Numbered from the stretch's first letter, positions 18,711 to 28,089 are shown. The stretch: DNA of 64,000 nt from Manganibacter manganicus (GCF_002075885.1 NZ_MDET01000003.1:88862-152861), one strand, 5' to 3'. The notes: generated by a model from the letters alone, not told the origin. Numbers and translations are program-made.

Positions 18711-20546
18711 ATGCCCGCAGCTTCGGCCAACCAGCACGCAACCGCATCCACGCCAGGGCAGCGGGCCGCTCCGGGCGATCTGCCGGAATGGAACCTGGCC
18801 GACCTCTACCCGGCCATGGATGCGCCGGAACTCAAGCGCGACATCGACAAAGCTATGGCGGACTCGGCCGCCTTCGAGGCGCGATGGAAAGGCCAATTGG
18901 GTGATGAGGCCGCCCGCGCCGAGCAGGGAAGACTGGGCACGGCGCTGCGCGCCTATGAGGCGCTGGAAGAACTGATCGGCCGCATCGTTTCCTATGCCGG
19001 GCTGGTCTATGCCGGCGACACCTCCGATCCCAGGCGTGCCAAGCTTTACGGCGATATCCAGGAGAAGATGACGGACGCCAGTTCCCATCTTTTGTTTTTC
19101 GCGCTCGAACTCAACCAGATCGAAGATGCGACCATCGAGAAGGCCCTCGAAGCCGATCCAGTCTTCGGTCATTACCGTCCTTGGGTGATCGATCTCAGGA
19201 AGGACAAACCGCACCAGCTCGACGACCGCATCGAGCAATTGTTCCACGAAAAGTCGATCACCGGGCGCGGCGCGTGGAACCGCCTGTTCGACGAGACGAT
19301 GACCGACCTGCGCTTCACCGTCGATGGCGAGGAACTGACACTGGAGCCGACACTGAACCGGTTGCAGGATCAGGATGGCGAAGTACGCCGCAAGGCATCC
19401 GAGGCGCTCGCGGCAACCTTCTCGGAAAACCTGCGCACGTTCACGCTGATCACCAATACGCTGGCCAAGGATCTGGAGATTTCCAACCGCTGGCGCGGCT
19501 TTCAGGATATCGCCGATTCCCGCCATCTGGCGAATCGCGTCGAGCCGGAGGTCGTGAACGCGCTGACGGCTGCCGTTCACGACGCCTATCCTCGCCTATC
19601 GCACCGCTACTATCGGATGAAGGCCCGCTGGCTCGGCATGAAGCAGATGAACCACTGGGATCGTAACGCGCCGTTGCCCGAAACGCCGAAAGCGACAATC
19701 CCCTGGGACACCGCGAAGGACACCGTGCTTTCGGCCTATCACCGTTTTTCGCCTCAGATGGCGGACATTGCCCGTACCTTTTTCGACCGGCGCTGGATCG
19801 ACGCTTCGGTGCGGCCCGGCAAGTCGCCCGGAGCCTTCGCCCATCCAACCGTGCCGTCGGTGCATCCTTACGTGCTTCTGAACTATATGGGCAAGCCGCG
19901 CGACGTGATGACGCTGGCCCATGAACTCGGCCACGGCGTGCATCAGGTGCTGGCCGGCGGCCAGGGCGCGCTGATGGCATCGACGCCGCTGACGCTCGCC
20001 GAAACGGCCTCGGTGTTCGGCGAGATGCTGACCTTCCGTTCCCTGCTCGATGCCAGCACCGACCGGCGTGAGCGCAAGGCGATGCTCGCCCAGAAGGTCG
20101 AGGACATGATCAACACGGTGGTGCGCCAAATCGCCTTCTACGAGTTCGAGCGCAAGGTCCACACGGAGCGCCGCAACGGCGAGCTCACCGCCGACCGGCT
20201 GGGCGAGTTCTGGCTGGAGGTGCAGGCCGAAAGCCTCGGCCCGGCGATCAAGCTGCGCGAAGGCTACGAGACCTTCTGGACCTATATCCCGCACTTCATC
20301 CATTCACCGTTCTATGTCTATGCCTATGCCTTCGGCGACTGCCTGGTGAACTCGCTCTACGCGGTTTACCAGAATGCCGAGCGCGGCTTTCAGGACAAGT
20401 ATTTCGACATGCTGAAGGCCGGCGGCACCAAGCATCACACCGAACTCTTGAAGCCTTTCGGATTGAATGCTTCCGACCCCGCATTCTGGCAGATCGGTCT
20501 CGGCGTCATCTCCGGCCTGATCGACGAACTGGAAGAACTGGATTGA
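18711..20546 (+). CDS. pepF: M3 family oligoendopeptidase (PepF-like)
   Basis: A 611-residue zinc metallopeptidase of family M3 that breaks down short peptides in the cytoplasm. The zinc motif HELGHG is near residue 404 (LAHELGHGVHQ), with the third ligand glutamate in LAETASVFGEML about 27 residues on. The C-terminal helix cluster has the family motif HFIHSPFYVYAYAFGDCL, which shapes the substrate channel. The length and N-terminal helical domain match the alphaproteobacterial oligoendopeptidase F clade. The ATG at 18711 has GGAAAGG upstream. The stop overlaps the TTG start of pabB by four bases, so the two are translationally coupled although functionally unrelated. Confidence 0.94.
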   Translation: MPAASANQHATASTPGQRAAPGDLPEWNLADLYPAMDAPELKRDIDKAMADSAAFEARWKGQLGDEAARAEQGRLGTALRAYEALEELIGRIVSYAGLVYAGDTSDPRRAKLYGDIQEKMTDASSHLLFFALELNQIEDATIEKALEADPVFGHYRPWVIDLRKDKPHQLDDRIEQLFHEKSITGRGAWNRLFDETMTDLRFTVDGEELTLEPTLNRLQDQDGEVRRKASEALAATFSENLRTFTLITNTLAKDLEISNRWRGFQDIADSRHLANRVEPEVVNALTAAVHDAYPRLSHRYYRMKARWLGMKQMNHWDRNAPLPETPKATIPWDTAKDTVLSAYHRFSPQMADIARTFFDRRWIDASVRPGKSPGAFAHPTVPSVHPYVLLNYMGKPRDVMTLAHELGHGVHQVLAGGQGALMASTPLTLAETASVFGEMLTFRSLLDASTDRRERKAMLAQKVEDMINTVVRQIAFYEFERKVHTERRNGELTADRLGEFWLEVQAESLGPAIKLREGYETFWTYIPHFIHSPFYVYAYAFGDCLVNSLYAVYQNAERGFQDKYFDMLKAGGTKHHTELLKPFGLNASDPAFWQIGLGVISGLIDELEELD

Positions 20547-21700
20547 TTTCTGCGCCTGACGCCCCCTTCATTCTCCTGCGCGACGACCTCGCCGGCAGCG
20601 AAGCTCTGTTCGAGCGGCCGGCGGAGATAATCGTTGCCGACAGCGCGGAAAGTTTCGAGCCGGCATTGGCCGCCGCGCAGGCCGCCCATGACACCGGCAA
20701 ATGGCTGGCAGGCTATTTCTCCTACGAGGCCGGCTATCTGCTGGAGGACAAGCTCAAGCCACGCCTGCCGGAAGGCCGGCGCGCGCCGCTCGTCTGCCTC
20801 GGCGTCTTCGACAAACCCGTGCTGCGCGCAATCGCCTCGGCGGGCCGTCCCGCCACCAACGGCCCGATCTTCGACGCACGCGCAACTTGGTCGTTCCAGG
20901 ATTATGAACGGCGCTTCGCACGCCTGCACCGGCATCTGCGCGAGGGCGACTGCTATCAGGGCAATCTGACGTTTCCGGTCCATGCGCACTGGTCGGGCCA
21001 ACCGCTCGCCGCGTTCGACGCGCTGACGGAGCGCCAGCCGGTGCGCTATGGTGCGCTGGTCGATCTCGGCGGACCCGTCGTCCTGTCGCGCTCGCCGGAA
21101 CTCTTCTTTGAGGTGGACAGGCAAGGCTGGATCGAAACGCATCCGATGAAGGGCACCGCGCCGCGCGGCGCGACCCCACAAGAAGACGAGCGGCTGAAGG
21201 AATTCCTGCGCAACGACGAGAAGAACCAGGCGGAGAACCGCATGATCGTCGATCTCTTGCGCAACGACATATCGCTGATCAGCGAGGTGGGCACGCTCGA
21301 CGTACCGGAGCTTTTCCGCATCGAAAGCTATCCGACCGTGCATCAGATGGTCAGCCGGGTGAGGGCAAAGCTCCTGCCCGACCTCTCGATCCGCCGCATC
21401 CTTGCCGCCCTTTTCCCTTGCGGCTCGATCACCGGTGCGCCGAAAATCCGCGCCATGGAAATCCTGCGCGAACTGGAAGGTAAGCCGCGCGACGTCTATT
21501 GCGGCGCCATCGGCTGGATCGCTCCGGACAAGCGCATGCGCTTTTCGGTGGCCATCCGCACCATCTCGCTCTTTCGCGATGGGGAAGCGGTCTACAATGT
21601 CGGCGGCGGCATCGTCTTCGATTCTACCGCCAGTGAGGAGTATCAGGAGTGTCTGCTGAAGGCGCGCTTCGCAACGGGAACGTCCCCGGCTTCGAGTTGA
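20543..21700 (+). CDS. pabB: aminodeoxychorismate synthase component I (PabB)
   Basis: A 385-residue chorismate-utilising enzyme that makes 4-amino-4-deoxychorismate for folate synthesis. It has the N-terminal part typical of the short PabB form, then the catalytic core with EGDCYQGNLTFP, the key motif ETHPMKGTAPRG, and RNDEKNQAENRMIVDLLRND. The last blocks are GSITGAPKIRAMEIL and YCGAIGWI. The start is a TTG at 20543, overlapping the pepF stop as TTGA; no ATG fits the family better. The glutamine amidotransferase partner PabA is not in the window. Its 3' end overlaps the aminotransferase class IV gene by 52 bases. Confidence 0.92.
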   Translation: MISAPDAPFILLRDDLAGSEALFERPAEIIVADSAESFEPALAAAQAAHDTGKWLAGYFSYEAGYLLEDKLKPRLPEGRRAPLVCLGVFDKPVLRAIASAGRPATNGPIFDARATWSFQDYERRFARLHRHLREGDCYQGNLTFPVHAHWSGQPLAAFDALTERQPVRYGALVDLGGPVVLSRSPELFFEVDRQGWIETHPMKGTAPRGATPQEDERLKEFLRNDEKNQAENRMIVDLLRNDISLISEVGTLDVPELFRIESYPTVHQMVSRVRAKLLPDLSIRRILAALFPCGSITGAPKIRAMEILRELEGKPRDVYCGAIGWIAPDKRMRFSVAIRTISLFRDGEAVYNVGGGIVFDSTASEEYQECLLKARFATGTSPASS

Positions 21701-22311
21701 TCGAGACACTGCGCTGGCAGCCCGATACGGGATTCCTACGCGGCGATCTTCACCTGGCACGGCTGGCTGCCTCGGCCGGCGCGCTCGGCTTCAGCCACGA
21801 CCCGGATCGGATTGGCACGGCATTGCATGACGCCATCGTCGGCTCTAACGAGCCGCAGCGCGTCCGGTTGACGCTGGCACGCGACGGCGCCGCGCAATGC
21901 TCGGCTCAGCCTTTCCAGCCGCTCCCCGCAGGCACGGTCTGGCGCTTGAAACCGGCCAGGGCGCGACTGGATTCGGCCAATCCGCTTCTGTGCCACAAGA
22001 CAAGCAGGCGCGAGATCTTTGCGCAGGCGCGCGCCGAATACCCGCCGGATGCAGCCGACGAGGTGTTGCTTGCCAATGAGCGGGGCGAGATTTGCGAGGG
22101 CAGTTTCACCAATCTGTTCGCCGATTTCGGCGATGGCCTGCTTGCCACTCCGCCGCTCGATTGCGGACTTCTACCAGGTATTCTGCGCGCCGAACTGCTT
22201 CGGCAAGGCAAAGCACGCGAGGAAATCCTCACTCTCGATCGGCTGAACACAGCCAGGGCGCTTTATGTCGGCAATTCGCTGCGCGGCCTGATTTTAGCAC
22301 GGCTGGTCTAA
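21649..22311 (+). CDS. pabC: aminotransferase class IV, probable aminodeoxychorismate lyase (PabC)
   Basis: A 220-residue class IV PLP enzyme, short for the family but with its recognisable blocks. These are FELIETLRWQPDTGFLRGDLHLARLAASAGALGF, the PLP-lysine region CHKTSRREIF, ANERGEICEGSFTNLF with the conserved Glu, and PPLDCGLLPGILR. Placed directly after pabB and overlapping it by 52 bases, it very likely carries out the next step, releasing pyruvate to give 4-aminobenzoate. The start is GTG at 21649 with GAGGAG eight bases upstream. Known rhizobial genes of this type are often annotated only as aminotransferase class IV, so the lyase role is inferred from context. Confidence 0.85.
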   Translation: MSAEGALRNGNVPGFELIETLRWQPDTGFLRGDLHLARLAASAGALGFSHDPDRIGTALHDAIVGSNEPQRVRLTLARDGAAQCSAQPFQPLPAGTVWRLKPARARLDSANPLLCHKTSRREIFAQARAEYPPDAADEVLLANERGEICEGSFTNLFADFGDGLLATPPLDCGLLPGILRAELLRQGKAREEILTLDRLNTARALYVGNSLRGLILARLV

Positions 22312-22381
22312 GCGGCAGAGATTGCAGCCGAGACGGCGCTGCGATATCGCCTTGGCCAAACAAATGAGACGACAGTTTACC

Positions 22382-23308
22382 ATGCCGGGACAAACGCCCA
22401 TCCACACGCCCTATGACGGCTCGTCCAAGCCTTTCACCATCGGCCTGAGCCCTCTCGATCTCAAAGACTGGATCGAGGTGGATGAAAATCTCCTGCCGCA
22501 TCTGGCCGAAAAGCAGCGGCTTTACTCCGAAATTCCCACCGACATCTTCGTCGAGAAAAACGAGACGCGCGATGCACAGCGCGAAGTGCTCGGCCTGATC
22601 GAGTCGCATCTGGCGGAGACCTGTCCCCGGACGCACCGCCGCAAAGGCGACCGCGTTGCAGTGATCGGCTTCGACGACGACAATATCGCTCTCCCCGATG
22701 CACCACTGGCCAAGGCCTCGATGCTGGTTCAGGAAGATTTGATCCTGATGCGGCGCCATAACGATGGCTGGCGCCTTGACGCCGGCGCGCTCTGCTTTCC
22801 TTCGTCCTGGTCGCTCACCGAAAAATTCGGCCGCCCCTTGCAGGAAATTCATATTCCGATCCCCGGCTTCGGCCCCGGCACGCGGCCCGACATCCTGATC
22901 GAACGCATGTTCGACAAGCTTCAGGTGGAGCAGCCGGTGCAGCGTTACAACTGGTCGATGCAGGCGGGCGATGCGCTTTACCTGCCGCTTTCGAACAGCC
23001 AACGCGATATCCGCGCCACTGAGCGACCTTCCAATTATCCGGATGGCGACATCAACGCCCATGCGTTCATCCGCGTCGAACGCCAGACATTGAGGAAACT
23101 TCCCACGTCGCAGGATATCCTGTTCACCATCCGCATTCACCTCGATCCGCTGCGGACCCTGGAGAAACATCCCGAGCGGGCGCGGATCGCCGCCTCCTTC
23201 GCCACCCAACTCGAGGCATTGGACGAGGCCCAACTCGACTATAAGGGCCTGACCGCCGACCGCGATGCGCTGGTCGCGTTTCTCAGGCAAGCAGCCGTAC
23301 AGGCGTAG
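22382..23308 (+). CDS. DUF3445 family, haem-dependent oxidative N-demethylase-like protein
   Basis: A 308-residue protein of the DUF3445 family, whose studied member is the haem-binding alpha subunit of an oxidative N-demethylase acting on small methylamines. Visible family blocks are IGLSPLDLKDWIEVDENL, ALCFPSSWSLTEKFGRPL with the HIPIPGFGPGTRPDILIERMF segment, NWSMQAGDALYLPL and the C-terminal RVERQTLRKLPTSQDILFTIR. No reductase or ferredoxin subunit genes are next to it, unlike the studied operon, so the substrate and redox partner are unknown. The Met at 22382 was chosen; two earlier in-frame starts exist (22322, 22364). It stands directly upstream of homospermidine synthase. Confidence 0.82.
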   Translation: MPGQTPIHTPYDGSSKPFTIGLSPLDLKDWIEVDENLLPHLAEKQRLYSEIPTDIFVEKNETRDAQREVLGLIESHLAETCPRTHRRKGDRVAVIGFDDDNIALPDAPLAKASMLVQEDLILMRRHNDGWRLDAGALCFPSSWSLTEKFGRPLQEIHIPIPGFGPGTRPDILIERMFDKLQVEQPVQRYNWSMQAGDALYLPLSNSQRDIRATERPSNYPDGDINAHAFIRVERQTLRKLPTSQDILFTIRIHLDPLRTLEKHPERARIAASFATQLEALDEAQLDYKGLTADRDALVAFLRQAAVQA

Positions 23309-23409
23309 CCAATTTCGCCTTTTTGCTGGCAGGCCATTCCGATCTGTGGTTTAGCGCCTCATTATTGGTCAGCCACAACGGCGAGCCGATTTTTCAGAGG
23401 TTCTGCAGA

Positions 23410-24855
23410 ATGGCACAGGAAAACTGGCCCGTTTACGGCGAGATCACCGGTCCGATCGTCATGCTCGGTTTCGGTTCCATCGGCCGGGGCGCACTCCCTC
23501 TGGTCGAGCGTCATTTCAAATTCGACCGCTCGCGCATGGTCGTCATCGATCCCAGCGATCACAACCGCCGGTTTCTCGATGAAAGCGGCGTCGCATTCGT
23601 CCAGCAGGCGGTGACCAAAGCCAATTACAGGGAACTTCTGACCCCCCTGCTGCAAAAGGGCGAAGGCCAGGGCTTCTGCATCAATCTGTCGGTCGATACC
23701 GGCTCGGTCGATCTGATGCGACTGTGCCGTGAACTCGGCGTTCTTTACGTCGATACTGTGATCGAGCCCTGGCTCGGCTTCTATTTCGACACCGATGCCG
23801 ATAATGCCTCGCGCACCAATTACGCGTTGCGCGAAAGCCTGTTGGCCGAGAAGCGCGGCAATCCGGGCGGCAGCACCGCCGTATCCACCTGCGGAGCCAA
23901 TCCCGGCATGGTGTCGTGGTTCGTCAAGCAGGCGCTGGTCAATCTGGCGAACGATCTCGGCATGGAATTCACCACGCCTGGACCGCGAGACCGCGACGGC
24001 TGGGCGAAGCTGATGCAGAAGGCCGGCGTCAAGGGTATCCACATTGCCGAACGAGACACCCAGCGCGCGGCGAAACCCAAGCCGCTGGACACGTTCTGGA
24101 ATACCTGGTCGGTCGAAGGCTTCATTGCCGAGGGCCTGCAGCCGGCTGAGCTTGGCTGGGGCACGCATGAAAACTGGACGCCCGACAATGCACGCAGCTT
24201 TGAAACCGGCTGCAAGGCGGCGATCTATCTCGACCAGCCTGGCGCCAATACGCGCGTGCGCTCATGGACGCCGACGCCAGGGCCGCAATATGGTTTCCTG
24301 GTGACGCACAATGAATCCATTTCCATCGCCGATTTCTTCACCGTGCGCGGCAAGGACGGACAGGCCGAATATCGCCCGACCTGCCATTATGCCTATCACC
24401 CGTGCAACGACGCCGTACTGTCGTTGCACGAAATGTTCGGCGCCGCGGGCAAGGCGCAATCTGTCCAGCATGTGCTGGATGAGGACGAACTTGTCGACGG
24501 CCTCGATGAACTCGGCGTGCTGCTCTACGGCCATGCCAAAAACGCCTATTGGTACGGTTCGCAACTGTCGCTGGCGGAAGCGCGCAAACTGGCGCCCAAC
24601 CAGAACGCGACCGGCCTGCAAGTGAGTTCGGCCGTGCTGGCCGGCATGGTCTGGGCATTGGAAAACCCGCTGGCCGGCATCGTCGAAGCCGACGAAATGG
24701 ACTACCAGCGTTGCCTTGAGGTGCAGTCGCCCTATCTCGGCCCCATGGAGGGTTATTACACCGATTGGACACCGCTGGACGGCCGGCCGGGCCTTTTCCC
24801 CGAGGACATCGACGCGAACGATCCGTGGCAGTTCCGCAACATATTGGTACGATAA
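23410..24855 (+). CDS. hss: homospermidine synthase
   Basis: A 481-residue NAD-dependent enzyme joining two putrescine units (or putrescine and spermidine) to sym-homospermidine, a main polyamine of alphaproteobacteria. The N-terminal Rossmann motif is VMLGFGSIGRG (about residues 15-25). Characteristic blocks follow: STCGANPGMVSWFVKQAL, WNTWSVEGFIAEGLQPAELGWGTHE, and YHPCNDAVLSLHEMFG, ending with SPYLGPMEGYYTDWTPLD. The length is standard. The start at 23410 omits an upstream extension that lies in the leader. With the ornithine decarboxylase at the left edge of the window this gives both steps from ornithine to homospermidine, although they are 23 kb apart here. Confidence 0.96.
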   Translation: MAQENWPVYGEITGPIVMLGFGSIGRGALPLVERHFKFDRSRMVVIDPSDHNRRFLDESGVAFVQQAVTKANYRELLTPLLQKGEGQGFCINLSVDTGSVDLMRLCRELGVLYVDTVIEPWLGFYFDTDADNASRTNYALRESLLAEKRGNPGGSTAVSTCGANPGMVSWFVKQALVNLANDLGMEFTTPGPRDRDGWAKLMQKAGVKGIHIAERDTQRAAKPKPLDTFWNTWSVEGFIAEGLQPAELGWGTHENWTPDNARSFETGCKAAIYLDQPGANTRVRSWTPTPGPQYGFLVTHNESISIADFFTVRGKDGQAEYRPTCHYAYHPCNDAVLSLHEMFGAAGKAQSVQHVLDEDELVDGLDELGVLLYGHAKNAYWYGSQLSLAEARKLAPNQNATGLQVSSAVLAGMVWALENPLAGIVEADEMDYQRCLEVQSPYLGPMEGYYTDWTPLDGRPGLFPEDIDANDPWQFRNILVR

Positions 24856-24940
24856 CGTGAGACCGATCACATCCCGCCCCATTGCAATCGCCGGGAAATC
24901 GGGGGATGGATTGATAGCGGACCGAGTAAAGGACTTTCTC

Positions 24941-25318
24941 ATGATGACTGTGCGCAATATTCTTTCCGCCGGGCTGATGACCGCCGCCGCTGCGGCGCTT
25001 GCCGCCTGCACGACGGGTGGCCCTGGCGGGCCGGGTCTGCCTGGAACGCCTCGCGGCGTCGAAGGCTCGTGGATCGACGCGCAAGGCACCGGCCTCTCGA
25101 CCTTCCAGGGCGGCAGGTTCCAGACGGTTGCGACCGATACGGGACAGAAACTTTCCGACGGCAGCTACCGGATGACCGGCGCAACCTCGGTGGAAATCAG
25201 CGGCACCTCGCTGATCCGCCAGGCGCCAGTCGCCTTCAACTGCCTGATGGTATCGACCAGTCAACTTAACTGCACCAGCTCCAGCGGGCAGAATTTCGTG
25301 CTGACCCGACGCGGATGA
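24941..25318 (+). CDS. outer membrane lipoprotein, Brucella Omp10-like
   Basis: A 125-residue lipoprotein precursor. The signal peptide (residues 1-22) ends in the lipobox LAAC, followed by a Gly/Pro-rich spacer (TTGGPGGPGLPG). The mature domain aligns with Brucella Omp10: GVEGSWIDAQG, FQGGRFQTVATDTGQKLSDGSYR, and NCLMVSTSQLNCTSSSG with two cysteines, ending FVLTRRG. Omp10 is a surface-exposed lipoprotein affecting envelope properties and virulence in Brucella. It is a separate unit some 85 bases after hss with a hairpin downstream. The tandem ATG at 24941 and 24944 leaves the start open by one codon. Confidence 0.83.
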   Translation: MMTVRNILSAGLMTAAAAALAACTTGGPGGPGLPGTPRGVEGSWIDAQGTGLSTFQGGRFQTVATDTGQKLSDGSYRMTGATSVEISGTSLIRQAPVAFNCLMVSTSQLNCTSSSGQNFVLTRRG

Positions 25319-25339
25319 TTTCTTCACTCATGGTTTGCG

Positions 25340-25359
25340 GGCGGCGCCTTGTCGCCGCC
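25340..25359 (+). terminator. GC-rich hairpin after the Omp10-like gene
   Basis: Seven pairs (25340-25346 GGCGGCG with 25353-25359 CGCCGCC) around a six-base loop, starting 21 bases after the stop codon. The following bases (TCATGCCCTCTTC) are only weakly T-rich, so termination may be partial. The rest of the gap to hemH (to 25507) shows nothing further that I can name. Confidence 0.5.
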
Positions 25360-25507
25360 TCATGCCCTCTTCGATTCTGCTTGCGTGACACAATCGGCGG
25401 TGGAAGGATGGCCGCCGCCCTTTAGCGTTCCACACAGGTGCGGCCAGACGCGACATTGAAATGGCGCGCCATATCGCTAGTTTCGCGCCTGTCCTCGGAG
25501 CGTTTTC

Positions 25508-26551
25508 ATGACCCTGTCCAGTCCTGTCACGACAATTGCCGAAGCCGGTGCGTCACCGCGTGGCAATTCCACGAAGACTGGCGTCATGCTGGTCAATCTC
25601 GGCACGCCGGAAGGCACGGACGCACGCTCCATGCGCCGCTATCTCGCGGAATTTCTATCCGACCGCCGGGTCATCGAATGGCCGCGCGCGATCTGGTATC
25701 CGATCCTGTACGGCATCGTGCTCAACACCCGGCCGAAGAAATCCGGTGCTCTTTATGACAAGATATGGAACACCGAGCAGAATGAATCGCCGCTGCGTAC
25801 ATTCACCCGCGCGCAGGGCGAGAAACTGGCGGCTACGCTGGCGGACTCGGGCATTCATGTGGATTGGGCGATGCGCTATGGCACGCCGTCCATCGAGAGC
25901 GTGCTCGAAAACATGCTGGCCGCCGGTTGCGAGCGCATCGTCATGTTTCCGCTCTATCCGCAATATTCGGCCACGACCACGGCGACGGTCAACGACAAGT
26001 TCTTCGAGTCTCTATCAAAGCTGCGGCTGATGCCGTCCGTGCGCATCGTACCGCCCTATTACAATGAGCCCGTCTATATCGACGCGCTCGCCCATTCCAT
26101 CGAGACCCATCTGGCCGCTCTCGATTTCGAGCCCGAAGTGGTGATCGCGTCCTATCATGGCATCCCGCAAAGCTATGTGAAACGCGGCGACCCCTACCCC
26201 AGCCATTGCGAGGAAACGACGCGCCTTTTGCGCGAGCGCCTTGGCTGGGACGACAAGAAACTCATCATGACCTACCAGTCACGCTTCGGGCCGGAGCAAT
26301 GGCTGCAACCCTATACCGACAAGACCGTGGAAAAACTGGCGCGTGACGGCGTGAAATCCGTTGCCGCCTTCAATCCGGGTTTCGTCGTCGATTGTCTGGA
26401 GACGTTGGAGGAGATCGCTGGCGAGGCTGCCGATATATTCCGCCATGCCGGCGGCAAGAACTTCACCCACATTCCCTGCCTGAACGATGGCCCGGACGGC
26501 ATGGCCGTGATCGAACAACTGGTTCGCCGCGAATTATCCGGCTGGGCCTGA
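25508..26551 (+). CDS. hemH: ferrochelatase
   Basis: A 347-residue enzyme inserting ferrous iron into protoporphyrin IX, the last step of haem synthesis, cytoplasmic or loosely membrane-bound. It has the N-terminal MLVNLGTPEG, YGTPSIESVLENMLAAG, LYPQYSATTTAT and the metal-site histidine in ASYHGIPQSYVKRGDPY. QSRFGPEQWLQPYTDKTVEKL and the second-site region PGFVVDCLETLEEI follow. The two-domain length is typical of Gram-negative ferrochelatases and lacks a C-terminal iron-sulfur tail. The ATG at 25508 begins a 30-residue lead not conserved in sequence; a start inside this lead cannot be excluded. Confidence 0.96.
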   Translation: MTLSSPVTTIAEAGASPRGNSTKTGVMLVNLGTPEGTDARSMRRYLAEFLSDRRVIEWPRAIWYPILYGIVLNTRPKKSGALYDKIWNTEQNESPLRTFTRAQGEKLAATLADSGIHVDWAMRYGTPSIESVLENMLAAGCERIVMFPLYPQYSATTTATVNDKFFESLSKLRLMPSVRIVPPYYNEPVYIDALAHSIETHLAALDFEPEVVIASYHGIPQSYVKRGDPYPSHCEETTRLLRERLGWDDKKLIMTYQSRFGPEQWLQPYTDKTVEKLARDGVKSVAAFNPGFVVDCLETLEEIAGEAADIFRHAGGKNFTHIPCLNDGPDGMAVIEQLVRRELSGWA

Positions 26552-26643
26552 CGGCGCCTGCCTGCGCCCGATTGTAACGCGGACGAAACGTCCTTAAGTG
26601 GTTGATGCACACGCCGGGCGCAAGTCCAGCCGTATAGCGGGGT

Positions 26644-27597
26644 ATGTCCATGGGTTTCACCGGTTTCGATCTCGTCATTCCGATCCTGATCGTGCTTGTC
26701 CTCCTGGTGCTGTTCACCGGCATCAAGACCGTGCCGCAAGGTTACAATTATACGGTTGAACGCTTCGGCCGCTACACTAGGACGCTGTCGCCGGGGCTTA
26801 ACCTGATCGTTCCGTTCGTCGATCGCGTCGGCGCGAAGATGAACATGATGGAACAGGTTCTCGATGTACCGACGCAGGAGATCATCACCCGTGACAATGC
26901 CATCGTCGCGGTCGATGGCGTCGCCTTCTATCAGGTTCTGTCCGCGCCTCAGGCGGCTTATCAGGTCGCCGGCCTGCAAAACGCCATCCTCAACCTGACC
27001 ATGACCAACATCCGCACCGTCATGGGCTCGATGGTGCTGGATGAATTGCTGTCCAACCGCGACGCCATCAACGAAAGGCTGCTGCGCGTCGTCGATGAGG
27101 CGGCGCATCCATGGGGCATCAAGGTTACGCGCGTCGAAATCAAGGACATCAACCCGCCGGCCAATCTGGTCGATTCCATGGCCCGCCAGATGATGGCCGA
27201 ACGCGACAAGCGCGCCCAGATCCTCAAGGCGGAAGGCCTGAAGCAATCGCAGATATTGGAAGCCGAAGGCCGCCGGGAAGCCGCGTTCCGCGACGCGGAA
27301 GCGCGCGAACGATCGGCCGAGGCGGAGGCCCGCGCAACGCAGGTCGTCTCCGAAGCCATTTCCAAGGGCGATGTGCAGGCACTCAACTATTTCGTCGCGC
27401 AGAAATACACCGATGCCCTCACCCGCATTGGTTCGGCCGGCAATTCCAAGATCGTGCTGATGCCGCTGGAGGCTTCATCGCTGATCGGAACGCTCGGCGG
27501 CATCGGCGAGATCGCCAAGGAGGTCTTTGGGGCCGACGCCCCCGGCGAACGGCCGCGGCATTCTTCCTCACGCCCGCCAGCCGTGCGGTCGGATTAA
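26644..27597 (+). CDS. SPFH/band 7 (stomatin-like) membrane protein, QmcA type
   Basis: A 317-residue protein with one N-terminal membrane helix (residues 7-27, [18 protein letters not shown]), then the band 7 domain ([26 protein letters not shown] to about residue 190). A long coiled-coil-forming segment rich in Ala, Glu and Arg (about 190-245, [22 protein letters not shown]) precedes a short tail. It belongs to the group that assembles large membrane-associated cages and can modulate FtsH-type proteases or membrane microdomains. It is followed 15 bases later by an NfeD gene, the standard stomatin-NfeD pairing, which supports joint function in membrane quality control. Confidence 0.93.
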   Translation: MSMGFTGFDLVIPILIVLVLLVLFTGIKTVPQGYNYTVERFGRYTRTLSPGLNLIVPFVDRVGAKMNMMEQVLDVPTQEIITRDNAIVAVDGVAFYQVLSAPQAAYQVAGLQNAILNLTMTNIRTVMGSMVLDELLSNRDAINERLLRVVDEAAHPWGIKVTRVEIKDINPPANLVDSMARQMMAERDKRAQILKAEGLKQSQILEAEGRREAAFRDAEARERSAEAEARATQVVSEAISKGDVQALNYFVAQKYTDALTRIGSAGNSKIVLMPLEASSLIGTLGGIGEIAKEVFGADAPGERPRHSSSRPPAVRSD

Positions 27598-27612
27598 AGC
27601 TGATGCGCGGGA

Positions 27613-28089
27613 ATGGACATCATGCTCGAGCAAATCCTGCTGGCGCTTGGGCCATGGAACTGGATTGTTCTCGGGCTCGTGCTGCTGGGCCTGGAAATTC
27701 TCGTTCCCGGCATTTTCCTGCTGTGGATCGGCATTGCCGCACTGCTGGTCGGAGCCGCATCCTTGCAATTCTGGGGCGCAGGCTTCTGGACCTGGCAGGT
27801 CCAGATCGTCATTTTCCTGATAATCTCGCTGGTCTCGGCCTATGTCGGCAAACAGATCGTCAGGTCGCGCGAAGGCGATACCGACCAGCCATTGCTCAAT
27901 CGCCGCGGCCAGCAGATGATCGGCCGCTCGGCAACGCTGAGCGAACCCATCCGCGAGGGCCGCGGCCATGTCCAGCTTGGCGATACGCTATGGCGTGTTT
28001 CCGGCCCTGATCTCGCGGCCGGCACGCGCGTACGCGTAACGGGCGCCAGCGATACCGACCTGGAACTGATCGTCGAAAAGATCGAGTAG
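27613..28089 (+). CDS. NfeD family protein, short form
   Basis: A 158-residue membrane protein with two or three N-terminal hydrophobic segments (residues about 10-75), then a soluble C-terminal OB-fold domain. Its typical strand pattern is RGQQMIGRSATLSEPIREGRGHVQLGDTLWRVSG and GTRVRVTGASDTDLELIVEKIE. This is the short NfeD without the ClpP-like serine protease domain. NfeD proteins partner with stomatin/SPFH proteins, and here the gene follows one directly. A second Met three codons in (27622) is possible as start. The downstream gap carries an intergenic palindrome before the convergent kpsF gene. Confidence 0.92.
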   Translation: MDIMLEQILLALGPWNWIVLGLVLLGLEILVPGIFLLWIGIAALLVGAASLQFWGAGFWTWQVQIVIFLIISLVSAYVGKQIVRSREGDTDQPLLNRRGQQMIGRSATLSEPIREGRGHVQLGDTLWRVSGPDLAAGTRVRVTGASDTDLELIVEKIE

